A DNA stretch of 64,000 nucleotides from Microvirga terrae. Its GTDB lineage: Bacteria > Pseudomonadota > Alphaproteobacteria > Rhizobiales > Beijerinckiaceae. This document shows positions 1 through 7,736 of the stretch, one piece after another (the stretch's first letter is position 1; the number at the start of each line of letters is the position of its first letter). A model generated the notes under the pieces. It was not told the origin of the DNA. It worked only from the letters and a program-made list of their open reading frames with translations, and ran no database searches. Where the stretch lies: positions 3,532,001-3,596,000 of the forward strand of contig NZ_CP102845.1 of the NCBI RefSeq assembly GCF_013307435.2, written 5' to 3'. The translations under genes were made by a program, and so were the position numbers.

Positions 1-320
1 CGAAGCTCTCCTTCTCAGGCGACGACATCACCGCCGGGCGCCTCCTGTCCGGCCCGATCCGCGACCTCAACGTGATGACTCGGCGTGAGCAGTTCCGGCA
101 TCGGACCCGTTTCGTGGAATCGGGGGTTGCTCTTCTGTCGGAGGACACGGATGCCGCTTTCATCGTCCCGCTCGACGGTTCATTCGACGTGACCGTCGAT
201 TCGGCGATCCATTCGCTCGGGAGGCTCGATGCCCTGATGCTGGACGCGACGCAGGATCTGATCGCCCTGTCAGGGACTGGACGCGCGGTTCTCGTGGAGA
301 TTGCACCCGACCTCTCGTAG
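1..320 (+). CDS. hutD: HutD/Ves family protein, C-terminal fragment
   Basis: The gene enters from outside the window; the reading frame is open from base 3 and ends with TAG at 318-320, leaving 105 residues. The stretch GPIRDLNVMTRR (about residues 17-28 of the fragment) is the characteristic motif of the HutD/Ves cupin-like family, which is often found with histidine-utilisation genes and is thought to sense or buffer a pathway intermediate; its biochemical role is not settled. The N-terminal half lies outside the window, so no start can be given. The downstream ABC importer at 501-3110 lies on the same strand about 180 bases away and may be functionally related, but no hut enzyme is visible here. 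Confidence 0.75.
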   Translation, partial: KLSFSGDDITAGRLLSGPIRDLNVMTRREQFRHRTRFVESGVALLSEDTDAAFIVPLDGSFDVTVDSAIHSLGRLDALMLDATQDLIALSGTGRAVLVEIAPDLS

Positions 321-500
321 GAGCGCAATTTTTGATCCGGGATGCCCAAAACGGCGGCAAGTCGAAATGTCTATACATTTGACATTGCCGCTCCGGCATG
401 GTGCCATCCGCCCGCTTAAGAGGAACGCTGCCCGGGGACGACAGCGTCCATGGGAACAGCGGGCGGAACGAGCCAGGAAATTGAAGGAACGGAGGCTGCA

Positions 501-1442
501 ATGAAGGCGGTATTGGGTGGTTTGGCCGTGTTGGCGCTGGCGGTCGGTTCGGCCTCGGCGCAGGAGACGAAGGTGGCCATCGGCATCTCGGGCTGGACGG
601 GCTTCGCGCCCCTGACGCTCGCCAAGGAAGCCGGGATCTTCAAGAAGAACGGCCTCGACGTCACGATCAAGAAGGTCCCGCAGGCAAGTCGGCACCTCGC
701 CATCCAGTCCGGTGACATCCAATGCGCCGCCACGACGGTCGAGACCTGGATCGTGTGGAACGCGAACGGCGTCCCCACCAAGCAGATCTTCCAGCTCGAC
801 AAGAGCTACGGGGCCGACGGCATGGTGGTGAAGAACGACATCGCGTCCATCAAGGACATCAAGGGCAAGCAAGTCGCCGCCTCCGCGCCCGGCACGTCGC
901 CCTATTTCGCCCTCTCCTGGATGCTCAAGAAGAACGGCCTGTCGGTGAAGGACGTGACCGTGGTCAACATGGAACCGGGCCCGGCCGCCCAGGCCTTCAT
1001 CGCCGGCCAGAACGACGCTGCCATGACCTACGAGCCTTATCTCTCGTCCGTGCGCGCGGCGCCTCAATCCGGCAAGATCATCGCCACCACGCTCGACTAT
1101 CCGATGGTCATGGACACCTTCGGCTGCACGCCGAAATTCCTCGCCGACAATCCGAAGGCCGCGAAGGCCTTTGCCGACAGCTACTTCGAAGCACTCGACA
1201 TGATCGCCAAGGACCAGGCGAAGGCCTACGAGATCATGGGCGCGGACGTGAAGCAGACCGGCGAGGCCTTCGGCAAATCGGCCCAGTTCCTGCGCTGGCA
1301 GGACCGCGAAGCCAACAAGAAGTTCTTCGCGAGCGAGTTCAAGACCTTCTCGGCGGAAGCCGCCGACCTGCTGCTCGAGACCGGTATCATCAAGCAGAAG
1401 CCGGACATGGAAGCGCTCGCGGATACGAGCTTCATTCAGTAA
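501..1442 (+). CDS. NitT/TauT-type ABC transporter, periplasmic substrate-binding protein
   Basis: A 313-residue protein with a clear Sec signal peptide (residues 1-20, cut before QETKV) followed by an NMT1/SsuA-like periplasmic binding fold: the opening GWTGFAPLTLAKEAGIFKK is typical of the family that binds sulfonates, taurine, nitrate, thiamine precursors or riboflavin. The start ATG at 501 is chosen because it directly precedes the signal peptide and has a GGAACGGAGG ribosome site just upstream; an in-frame earlier start at 450 would add 17 residues without signal-peptide character. It is the first gene of a three-gene importer. The ligand cannot be read from sequence; the nearby HutD suggests an imidazole or amino-acid-related compound, which is only inference. 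Confidence 0.88.
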   Translation: MKAVLGGLAVLALAVGSASAQETKVAIGISGWTGFAPLTLAKEAGIFKKNGLDVTIKKVPQASRHLAIQSGDIQCAATTVETWIVWNANGVPTKQIFQLDKSYGADGMVVKNDIASIKDIKGKQVAASAPGTSPYFALSWMLKKNGLSVKDVTVVNMEPGPAAQAFIAGQNDAAMTYEPYLSSVRAAPQSGKIIATTLDYPMVMDTFGCTPKFLADNPKAAKAFADSYFEALDMIAKDQAKAYEIMGADVKQTGEAFGKSAQFLRWQDREANKKFFASEFKTFSAEAADLLLETGIIKQKPDMEALADTSFIQ

Positions 1443-1545
1443 CCCATTCCATATGCGGCGGTCCGCTCGAGTGCAGGCCGCCGCGTCGTTCTATCTTCCC
1501 GCGCATCGTCCGGCGTCAATCGCCGGATTGCAGAACAGATCACAC

Positions 1546-2322
1546 ATGCCTCGTCCTCTCGAACCGGTCAGCCAGGGCACGCGCGTCGCGCTCGGCATCT
1601 CCTTCTTCATCCTGTTCTTCGCCGCCTGGGCCTTCGCGACTCTGGGCGGCTTCGTCTCACGCACCTTCCTGGCCGATCCGATCACCATGGTGCAGGACGG
1701 CTGGCTGCTACTCACGCGCTTCGGTTTCCTGAACGATATCGGCGTCACGGTCTGGCGTGTCGTCGGCGGTTTCGTGCTTGCGGCGATCGTCGCCGTGCCG
1801 CTCGGCATCATGATGGGCGCCTACAAATCCTTCGAAGCCTTCCTCGAACCGTTCGTATCCTTCGCCCGCTACCTGCCGGCCTCCGCCTTCGTGCCGTTGC
1901 TCATCCTGTGGGCCGGCATCGGCGAGATGCAGAAGCTCCTCGTGATCTTCATCGGTTCGGTCTTCCAGATCATCCTCATGGTGGCGGTCGCGGTCGGCAA
2001 CACCCGTCGCGATCTCGTCGAGGCGGCCTATACGCTCGGCTCCAAGGACCGGGGTGTGGTGAGGCGCGTGCTCATTCCGGCCAATGCGCCCGAGATCGCC
2101 GAGATCCTGCGGCTCGTGCTCGGCTGGGCCTGGACCTACGTGATCGTCGCGGAGCTCATCGGCTCCTCGTCGGGAATCGGGCACATGATCATCGACAGCC
2201 AGGCGCTTCTCGCGACGGGACAGATGATCTTCGGCATCATCGTAATCGGCGTCATCGGCCTCATCTCGGACTTCCTGTTCAAGGCTCTCAACCGCTCGCT
2301 CTTCCCCTGGAGGCTCGCATGA
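1546..2322 (+). CDS. NitT/TauT-type ABC transporter permease
   Basis: A 258-residue inner-membrane permease of the SsuC/TauC family with about six hydrophobic segments. The EAA loop that docks the ATPase is visible as EAAYTLGSKDRGVVRRVLIP (about residues 179-198). An open frame extends upstream to 1453, but those 31 residues are polar and arginine-rich, so the ATG at 1546 is preferred. Its stop overlaps the start of the following ATPase gene (ATGA), showing translational coupling. It works with the binding protein at 501 and the ATPase at 2319. Confidence 0.88.
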   Translation: MPRPLEPVSQGTRVALGISFFILFFAAWAFATLGGFVSRTFLADPITMVQDGWLLLTRFGFLNDIGVTVWRVVGGFVLAAIVAVPLGIMMGAYKSFEAFLEPFVSFARYLPASAFVPLLILWAGIGEMQKLLVIFIGSVFQIILMVAVAVGNTRRDLVEAAYTLGSKDRGVVRRVLIPANAPEIAEILRLVLGWAWTYVIVAELIGSSSGIGHMIIDSQALLATGQMIFGIIVIGVIGLISDFLFKALNRSLFPWRLA

Positions 2323-3110
2323 CCGGCACGATCCTCCAGATCGACAACGTCTCGCGCGTGTTCCCGGGCGTGCGCGGCGGCGCGCCCGTGCGGGCGCTCG
2401 AGCCCACGAACCTGCAGGTGGTGCAGAACGACTTCATCACCATTCTCGGCCCGTCCGGCTGCGGGAAATCCACGCTCCTGCGCATCGTCGCGGGCCTCGA
2501 CCGCCCGAGCGGCGGCCGCGTGCTGCTCAACGGCCGCGGGATCAAGGGACCGGGCGCGGATCGGGGCATGGTGTTCCAGTCCTACACCCTGTTCCCGTGG
2601 CTGACGATTGCCGAGAACATCGCGTACGGCCTGCGCGAGAAGGGCATGGCCAAAGCGGAGCGCCAGGACATCGTCGCGTCGTACACGGACAAGGTGGGCT
2701 TGCGCGGCTTCGAGAATCATTATCCCAAGCAGCTCTCCGGCGGCATGCAGCAGCGCACCGCCATCGCCCGGGCGCTCGCCAACGATCCGGACATCCTGCT
2801 CCTCGACGAGCCCTTCGGCGCCCTCGACAACCAGACCCGCGGACTGATGCAGGAGCTGCTGCTGGGCATCTGGGAACGCGAGCGCAAGACAGTGCTCTTC
2901 GTCACCCATGACATCGAGGAAGCGATCTTCCTCGCGTCCCGCGTCGTCGTCATGTCGGCCCGCCCGGGGCGGATCAAGGCGGACATTCCGGTCGACCTGC
3001 CGCATCCCCGCCACTACACCATGAAGACGACGCCGGAATTCTCGAGCCTGAAGGCGCAGCTGACCGAAGAGATCCGCGTCGAGGCCATGCAGGCGGAAGG
3101 CGTGCATTGA
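2319..3110 (+). CDS. NitT/TauT-type ABC transporter ATP-binding protein
   Basis: A 263-residue cytoplasmic ATPase of the SsuB/TauB family. Walker A GPSGCGKS is at about residues 44-51, the Q-loop in VFQSYTLFPW near 85-94, the ABC signature LSGGMQQR at 139-146 and Walker B ILLLDEP at 159-165, with the switch histidine in FVTHD. The ATG at 2319 shares bases with the TGA of the permease, so the two are coupled. Family members drive uptake of small anionic or heteroaromatic nitrogen and sulfur compounds; no further specificity can be seen. Confidence 0.92.
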   Translation: MTGTILQIDNVSRVFPGVRGGAPVRALEPTNLQVVQNDFITILGPSGCGKSTLLRIVAGLDRPSGGRVLLNGRGIKGPGADRGMVFQSYTLFPWLTIAENIAYGLREKGMAKAERQDIVASYTDKVGLRGFENHYPKQLSGGMQQRTAIARALANDPDILLLDEPFGALDNQTRGLMQELLLGIWERERKTVLFVTHDIEEAIFLASRVVVMSARPGRIKADIPVDLPHPRHYTMKTTPEFSSLKAQLTEEIRVEAMQAEGVH

Positions 3111-3227
3111 CGCTCGAGGCGGCCGCAGCGCATACAACGTAAGGCCTTTGCGCTACCCTTCCGGGTGAATTGACGCTTCAACCGTCTTCAGGCGACCCTT
3201 CGTGTCTGTCATATAGGACAAGGCACG

Positions 3228-4361
3228 ATGCTCAAGCGCCTGTTAGCCGGATCCATCCTGATCGCCAGCGGCATGCCCGCCATGGCCGACATCGTCATCG
3301 ATCAGGCGATGATCACCGCCGGCGAATTGCGGGTCGTCGGGCGGTTGAGCAAACCGCGACAGGTGTCGATCTTCCTCGACGAGCGCTTCGAGGCGAAATC
3401 GGATGCCAGCGGCCGTTTCACCTTCCGCATCCCCTATCATCCCGCCAACTGCATCGTGAATCTGCAGGCGGAGAACGAACAGCGTCAGGCGGTCGTCGGA
3501 TTCTGCGGTCAACGCGGGCCGGAAGGATCAGGCCCCGCACAGCAATCCGCAGCCGTCACACCGACCGAGCCCGGGCCTGCCGGACCACCCGGGCCACAGG
3601 GCGAGCCCGGCCGTGATGGAGCCCCCGGCCTTCAGGGGGCTGCCGGTCCGGAAGGACCAGCAGGTCCGCAGGGGCCGGCGGGCCCTCCCGGCCCGCGCGG
3701 AGAGCCCGGACCGACAGGTCCGATCGGGGCGCAGGGACCCGCCGGTCCTCCCGGACCACCGGCGAATACAGAAGCGCGCGCCGTCTCGGAAGGTCAGCCT
3801 GGCCCTGCAGGACCGGCAGGTCCGGTCGGCCCTGAAGGTCCGGTGGGACCACCCGGGCCACAGGGGCCGCAGGGGCTGGCAGGTCACCAGGGGCCGCAAG
3901 GACCCCAGGGCGTGCCGGGACCGCGCGGCGAACCAGGGACTGTCGGCCCACCCGGCCCGGTCGGACCGCCGGGCCCCGTCGGAGCGGCAGGACCGGCCGG
4001 CGCCATTGGCCCCGCAGGACCACCAGGACCTCAGGGAGTCGCGGGCGCGATCGGTCCCATCGGACCACCGGGTCCAATGGGCCCAGCGGGCCTTACGGGT
4101 CCTGCTGGCCTCACCGGGCCGGCCGGCCCGGCAGGTCCCGAGGGCAAGGCCGGACCGGCCGGAACGATCCTGCGCGTCTTCGTTCAGGAATGCGCCTCGC
4201 AGGGCCGGTGCATGGCACGCTGTGAGGAGGACGAGTATCCGATCAACGGCACATGCAACCGCGGCGACCGTTTCGACATGGATGAAGCCGGCGTCTACTG
4301 CTTCTCCACCGGCGACAGCCCGAAAGGCATGATCGCCCGCGCCATTTGCGCGAAGAAGTGA
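3228..4361 (+). CDS. Secreted collagen-like (Gly-X-Y repeat) protein
   Basis: A 377-residue protein with a signal peptide (residues 1-20, ending AMA), an N-terminal beta-rich segment (about 21-110, two cysteines at 75 and 93), then two uninterrupted collagen-like blocks: residues 116-178 (21 Gly-X-Y triplets) and 189-311 (41 triplets), separated by a 10-residue polar linker. The C-terminal domain (312-377) holds six cysteines (322, 328, 332, 343, 358, 374), likely disulfide-bonded and possibly a trimerisation or capping domain. Many triplets are GPP, GPA, GPV or GPQ, and there are GEPG and GRDG triplets that stabilise bacterial triple helices. No cell-wall anchor or beta-barrel is visible, so export to the periplasm or surface is inferred. 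Function is unknown; bacterial collagens can act in adhesion or as structural filaments. Start ATG is followed at once by the signal peptide. Confidence 0.88.
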   Translation: MLKRLLAGSILIASGMPAMADIVIDQAMITAGELRVVGRLSKPRQVSIFLDERFEAKSDASGRFTFRIPYHPANCIVNLQAENEQRQAVVGFCGQRGPEGSGPAQQSAAVTPTEPGPAGPPGPQGEPGRDGAPGLQGAAGPEGPAGPQGPAGPPGPRGEPGPTGPIGAQGPAGPPGPPANTEARAVSEGQPGPAGPAGPVGPEGPVGPPGPQGPQGLAGHQGPQGPQGVPGPRGEPGTVGPPGPVGPPGPVGAAGPAGAIGPAGPPGPQGVAGAIGPIGPPGPMGPAGLTGPAGLTGPAGPAGPEGKAGPAGTILRVFVQECASQGRCMARCEEDEYPINGTCNRGDRFDMDEAGVYCFSTGDSPKGMIARAICAKK

Positions 4362-4434
4362 ACGGCTGGATCAATCGCAAACGGGTCCCGGGGCGAGCCC
4401 CCGATTACCCCCGATGAGGCATGATGCAGGGACG

Positions 4435-4851
4435 CTATTGCGTCGCGTGACTGTCCTTGGACCGCGTCGCGGTGTCGCCCGCGAGCCTCGGAGCGAAGCT
4501 GCTGTTAAGCGGATGCGGGTTCCATGTGGCGTCTGACGACGAGACGACTTTCAGCCCCCCGAACCAGCGCTGCCTGAAGCGGGTCGCGGCTCTCAGGTCG
4601 TCGAAGCCCACCAGCCCCCATTCGTCGAGCAGGTGGTAGAACTCCCAGTCGCTCTCCTGCTCGTCGAGCCAGCGGACCACCTCGGGCTTGAGGTCTCGCC
4701 CGCTCTCGTTCCAGATCAGCCAGTCATTGACCATGAAGACATAGGGCCAGAGCTTGGCATAGGCGTCGATTCCATAGCAGGCCGATGACGCCATCTCGGC
4801 GTCGCGCCACTTTGCGGCAACGGTCTTTTTCAGCTCGTCGAGGTTCGTCAT
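4435..4851 (-). CDS. Hypothetical protein, 138 residues
   Basis: No family is recognised. The protein is acidic and tryptophan/aspartate-rich in the middle (for example WLDEQESDWEFYHLLDEWG around residues 61-79) and becomes low-complexity in the last 35 residues. There is no signal peptide or membrane segment, so it is probably cytoplasmic. It is convergent with the collagen-like gene. No strong ribosome site precedes the ATG. Codon use resembles the neighbours, which supports a real gene. Confidence 0.55.
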   Translation of the reverse strand: MTNLDELKKTVAAKWRDAEMASSACYGIDAYAKLWPYVFMVNDWLIWNESGRDLKPEVVRWLDEQESDWEFYHLLDEWGLVGFDDLRAATRFRQRWFGGLKVVSSSDATWNPHPLNSSFAPRLAGDTATRSKDSHATQ

Positions 4852-5158
4852 TGGCCATGTCTCGAACTATATTACGTTATTGACGATAGCACATAGGTGT
4901 AACCCAAGAGTAGTAGAAAATGTTTCAACGCTCTGAATTGAAGTCCAAGGCGCATGCGCTCTTGTGGCGGTTACATGTGGACTGCCGCGTTTCTCAAGCT
5001 CATCTATGGAAATGATCCTAAGACCCCTCCTATCCAATAGTGGTATTGAAGCGAATAAGATCAATCGGTTGCCTCTTCTCATAAGTGGTAAGCCGAAAGA
5101 GAGAGGGAACGAATACCTCTTTTGGTACCTATCTGATTAAAGGTGCAGGGAGACTTGC
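4852..5158. other. AT-rich intergenic stretch without a recognised gene
   Basis: About 307 bases that are visibly richer in A and T than the rest of the window. A 71-codon open frame exists on the minus strand (4867-5082), but it has no ribosome site and no protein-like composition, so it is not called. The stretch probably carries promoters for the small gene at 5159 and possibly for 4435-4851. Confidence 0.5.
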
Positions 5159-5386
5159 ATGACGCCAGACCAGGTCGAACTTGTCGCGCAGGCGTTCTAC
5201 GGCGCAGAATACCCAGGCGACTGGGGCGATGCTCCCGAGGCTCTGCAAGAGCAATTCAGAGATCTCGCCCGCACGGCCATCCTGCTCCTGCATCGACAGA
5301 CGTCCCGCAGCCTATTATCTTCTCTCATCATGGCGAAGGTTCTCGAACCTGCCCGCGAAGACGACGTCGTTCAGCTTCCATCCTGA
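5159..5386 (+). CDS. Small hypothetical protein, 75 residues
   Basis: The ATG at 5159 has a good ribosome site (AGGGAG, six bases upstream). The protein begins MTPDQVELVAQAFYGAEYPG and is predicted to be helical, with an amphipathic N-terminal half and no signal peptide. No family is recognised. It sits between the AT-rich gap and a lipoprotein gene, with no obvious operon partner. The ribosome site and ordinary amino-acid composition are the main support. Confidence 0.5.
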   Translation: MTPDQVELVAQAFYGAEYPGDWGDAPEALQEQFRDLARTAILLLHRQTSRSLLSSLIMAKVLEPAREDDVVQLPS

Positions 5387-5467
5387 ACGCATCGACAGGC
5401 CGTCGCGAACCTCTCGATAAACCCTCACGAACCTCCATGTTTGGATGGGAAGGCCACGTCAGGGCCA

Positions 5468-5501
5468 TGCTATCGTAGCAACATATCGCTACGTCATAGC
5501 A
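5468..5501. promoter_or_regulatory. Inverted-repeat cluster upstream of the lipoprotein gene
   Basis: TGCTATCGTAGCA (5468-5480) has perfect 5-base arms around TCG, and is followed within a few bases by TATCGCTACGTCATAGCA (5484-5501), whose end is an inverted copy of the same TGCTA word. The pair lies just before the start at 5512 and could be an operator or a transcript hairpin. No regulator is known. Confidence 0.35.
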
Positions 5502-5511
5502 GGTCCGTTCC

Positions 5512-5916
5512 ATGCCACCTCCGACAAGAAAGCTCGCACTGGCCGCGGCATCCCTCATGGTTCTCGCCGGGTGTCAGAGTTCCGGCCCCATGGCGTCGGC
5601 AACGTCTCCAGGCGTAAGCGTCGGTGAGCCGGGATCAGCCTCGGCAAGGGTCCACGCCGAACTGGACGCCGAAGCCCGCGCGCTCGGCACCGCCCAGGGC
5701 GTTGCCGCCATGGCGGCATCCATGGACAAGACGGGCGCAGCTTCCATTCCCCTGCTCATCGGCGTGAACGCTTCCAACGCGGCTTACCAAGCCAGAAGCG
5801 AGGCTCGCGTCAAGGAAGCCGAAGAAGAGGATATGCAGGCGACATACAGGAAATACGGCATGAACCCGGACGGAACGCCGTCAGGCCGACCGGGGCCAGG
5901 ATCGGCGGCACAATAG
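5512..5916 (+). CDS. Small outer-membrane-type lipoprotein, 134 residues
   Basis: A lipoprotein signal peptide is clear: basic start (PPPTRK), hydrophobic core, and lipobox VLAGC with the acylated cysteine at residue 21. The mature part is alanine- and serine-rich, with a glutamate-rich helical section (about 95-115) and a proline/glycine-rich tail. No domain family is recognised. The residue after the lipidated cysteine is Gln, so outer-membrane sorting is likely. It is convergent with the Lrp-type regulator downstream. Confidence 0.7.
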   Translation: MPPPTRKLALAAASLMVLAGCQSSGPMASATSPGVSVGEPGSASARVHAELDAEARALGTAQGVAAMAASMDKTGAASIPLLIGVNASNAAYQARSEARVKEAEEEDMQATYRKYGMNPDGTPSGRPGPGSAAQ

Positions 5917-5935
5917 ACACGCCGGTGCGGCCCCG

Positions 5936-6421
5936 TCACTCCGCCACGGGAACCGTCAATCCGACCTTGATGCGGTCCATGGCAACCAACGTGCGGAACC
6001 GCTTCACGTTGTTGTTTCCGAAGAACAGCCGCCGTGTCAGCGCCTCATAGGCCGTCATCGTCGGCACCACGACGATCAGCACGAAGTCGGCCTCTCCGGT
6101 GACGTAGTAGCACTGCTGTACCTCCGGAATGGCAGCGAACTCCCGCTTGGCGGCATCGATCAGCTCGGCGGTCTCGCTGATCACCTCGACCTCGACCACG
6201 ATCGTGATCGACGGCCCCAACCGCGCTGGATCGACGACCGCGACATTGGCCGTGATGACACCCGCCTCCTCCATGCGTCGGATGCGGCGCTGCACGGCCG
6301 GTGCCGACAGGTTGACGGCCTCGCCGATCAGCCGCTGCGGCGTCGCGTTATTCCGCTGAAGAATGGCCAGGATAGCCCGATCATGGCGATCCAGGGTGAT
6401 CGACGGCAAGGACCTGGACAC
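5936..6421 (-). CDS. Lrp/AsnC family transcriptional regulator
   Basis: A 161-residue protein: N-terminal winged helix-turn-helix (about residues 10-60, with SAPAVQRRIRRMEEAGVI as the recognition region) and a C-terminal RAM ligand-binding domain (GEADFVLIVVV). The GTG at 6419-6421 is chosen because AGGAG lies five bases upstream and the length then fits the family; the open frame continues 40 codons further without family similarity. It is divergent from the diaminopropionate ammonia-lyase gene at 6528 with about 106 bases between, the usual layout for a local Lrp activator or repressor. An amino acid or 2,3-diaminopropionate may be its effector; this is inferred. Confidence 0.88.
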   Translation of the reverse strand: MSRSLPSITLDRHDRAILAILQRNNATPQRLIGEAVNLSAPAVQRRIRRMEEAGVITANVAVVDPARLGPSITIVVEVEVISETAELIDAAKREFAAIPEVQQCYYVTGEADFVLIVVVPTMTAYEALTRRLFFGNNNVKRFRTLVAMDRIKVGLTVPVAE

Positions 6422-6527
6422 GGAAACTCCTGGGAATGAAAAAAACTTGCGTATAAGGGCCTCAGATAGAGCGCATCTCTCGTCGGCATTGCAATATCTT
6501 CCCGCCATTCGAGGCACGAGGGCGGCG
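6422..6527. promoter_or_regulatory. Divergent promoter region between lrp-type regulator and dpaL
   Basis: A 106-base gap between two divergent starts, containing the A-tract AAAAAAAC and TTGCGTATAAGG. It must hold both promoters and, by analogy with other local Lrp genes, Lrp binding sites, but no consensus operator could be assigned by eye. Confidence 0.4.
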
Positions 6528-7736
6528 ATGTTTCTCTCCAACAGGCACTCCGACTACCACATGCCGCTCGATCCGGCGGATGCCGAGACCCTGAGCGTGA
6601 AGGCCGCCGAGGACGTCGAGCGGCATCTGCTCCACCGCGCCAACCATGCTCCGACGCCCCTTCGCACACTTCCGATCCTGGCGGCCGAACTCCGCGTGGG
6701 TGCGGTCCATATCAAGGACGAAGGCTTTCGCCTGGGCCTCGGCAGCTTCAAGGCACTCGGCGGATCGTACGCGGTCATCCGGCTCGTGCGGGAGGATGCG
6801 AGCAGGCGGCTCGGACGAGCAGTCGATATCGCCGACCTCCGGTCGGCGGACGTTCGAGCGATCGCGGCCGGCATGACTTTCGCCTGCGCGACGGATGGCA
6901 ACCACGGCCGCTCGGTCGCCCAGGGCGCGCAGCTCGTGGGGGCCAAAGCCGCCATCTTCGTGCATGGCGGCGTCAGCGACGAGCGGGTGGCGGCCATCGC
7001 GCGCTTCGGCGCCGAGATCATCCGGGTCGCTGGCACCTACGACGACTCGGTCGCCGAGGCTGCCCAAGTCGCGGCCGCGCGGAACTGGATTGTCGTGTCG
7101 GATACGTCCTGGCCCGGCTACGAGCGGATCCCTGGGCTGGTCATGCAGGGCTACACGGCCATGGTGCGGGAAGCCCTGCGCCAGCTCCCCCGACCACCGA
7201 CCCATGTCTTTGTGCAGGCCGGTGTCGGCGGCGTCGCTGCCGCCGTAGCGGGACATCTCGCCCTCGTGCTCGGCGACCGGCGGCCGACCTTCGTGGTGGT
7301 CGAGCCCGCGCGGGCTGCCTGTCTGCTGGAGACTGCCAGGGCGGGACGACCGGTCAAGATCGAGCATGGCGAGCCGACCGTCATGGCGATGCTCGAATGC
7401 TACGAGCCGTCCCTCGTCGCTTGGCGCGTGCTTCGTCGCGTGGCGGATGCCTTCATGACCGTCGACGAGGATGACGCCGTCGGGGCGATGAGGCGCCTTG
7501 CCCGCCCTGCCGGAAGCGATCCGGCCATCGTGGCCGGCGAGAGCGGCGGAGTGGGCCTGGCCGGCCTCGTCTGCGCGGCGGCCGATCCAGGGAGCAGGGT
7601 AGCACTTGGCCTCGATGAGGCGTCCCGCGTGTTCCTCATCAACACCGAAGGGGCCACCGATCCGGAGCGCTACGCCGATTTGGTCGGGATGCCGCCTGAC
7701 GACGTGGCAACCACCACCAAGGGAGCAGATGCGTGA
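6528..7736 (+). CDS. dpaL: Diaminopropionate ammonia-lyase (YgeX/DpaL family, PLP-dependent)
   Basis: A 402-residue fold-type II PLP enzyme. The Schiff-base lysine is in GLGSFKALGG (Lys75) and the family motif ATDGNHGRSVA is at about 121-131; GAGVGG-type phosphate loop is seen as QAGVGGVAAAV. Known members split 2,3-diaminopropionate into pyruvate and two ammonia. The ATG at 6528 gives the usual family length; an earlier in-frame start at 6363 would run over the divergent regulator. The stop overlaps the GTG start of the next gene (GTGA), so a carbamoylase-type M20 hydrolase is made in a coupled fashion. Threonine dehydratase-like activity is the main alternative, but the DGNHGR motif favours the diaminopropionate enzyme. 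Confidence 0.87.
   Translation: MFLSNRHSDYHMPLDPADAETLSVKAAEDVERHLLHRANHAPTPLRTLPILAAELRVGAVHIKDEGFRLGLGSFKALGGSYAVIRLVREDASRRLGRAVDIADLRSADVRAIAAGMTFACATDGNHGRSVAQGAQLVGAKAAIFVHGGVSDERVAAIARFGAEIIRVAGTYDDSVAEAAQVAAARNWIVVSDTSWPGYERIPGLVMQGYTAMVREALRQLPRPPTHVFVQAGVGGVAAAVAGHLALVLGDRRPTFVVVEPARAACLLETARAGRPVKIEHGEPTVMAMLECYEPSLVAWRVLRRVADAFMTVDEDDAVGAMRRLARPAGSDPAIVAGESGGVGLAGLVCAAADPGSRVALGLDEASRVFLINTEGATDPERYADLVGMPPDDVATTTKGADA

Noticed and set aside
3556..4332. Long open frames on both strands inside the collagen-like gene
   Set aside because: They are shadows of the repetitive GC-rich Gly-X-Y coding sequence; the frame with signal peptide and triplets is the real one.
4380..4420. GC-rich hairpin after the collagen-like gene (CGGGGCGAGCCCCCG)
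   Set aside because: Short stem without U-run on either strand; not enough to call a terminator.
4867..5082. 71-codon open frame on the minus strand in the AT-rich gap
   Set aside because: No ribosome site and no protein-like composition; open frames of this size are expected by chance.
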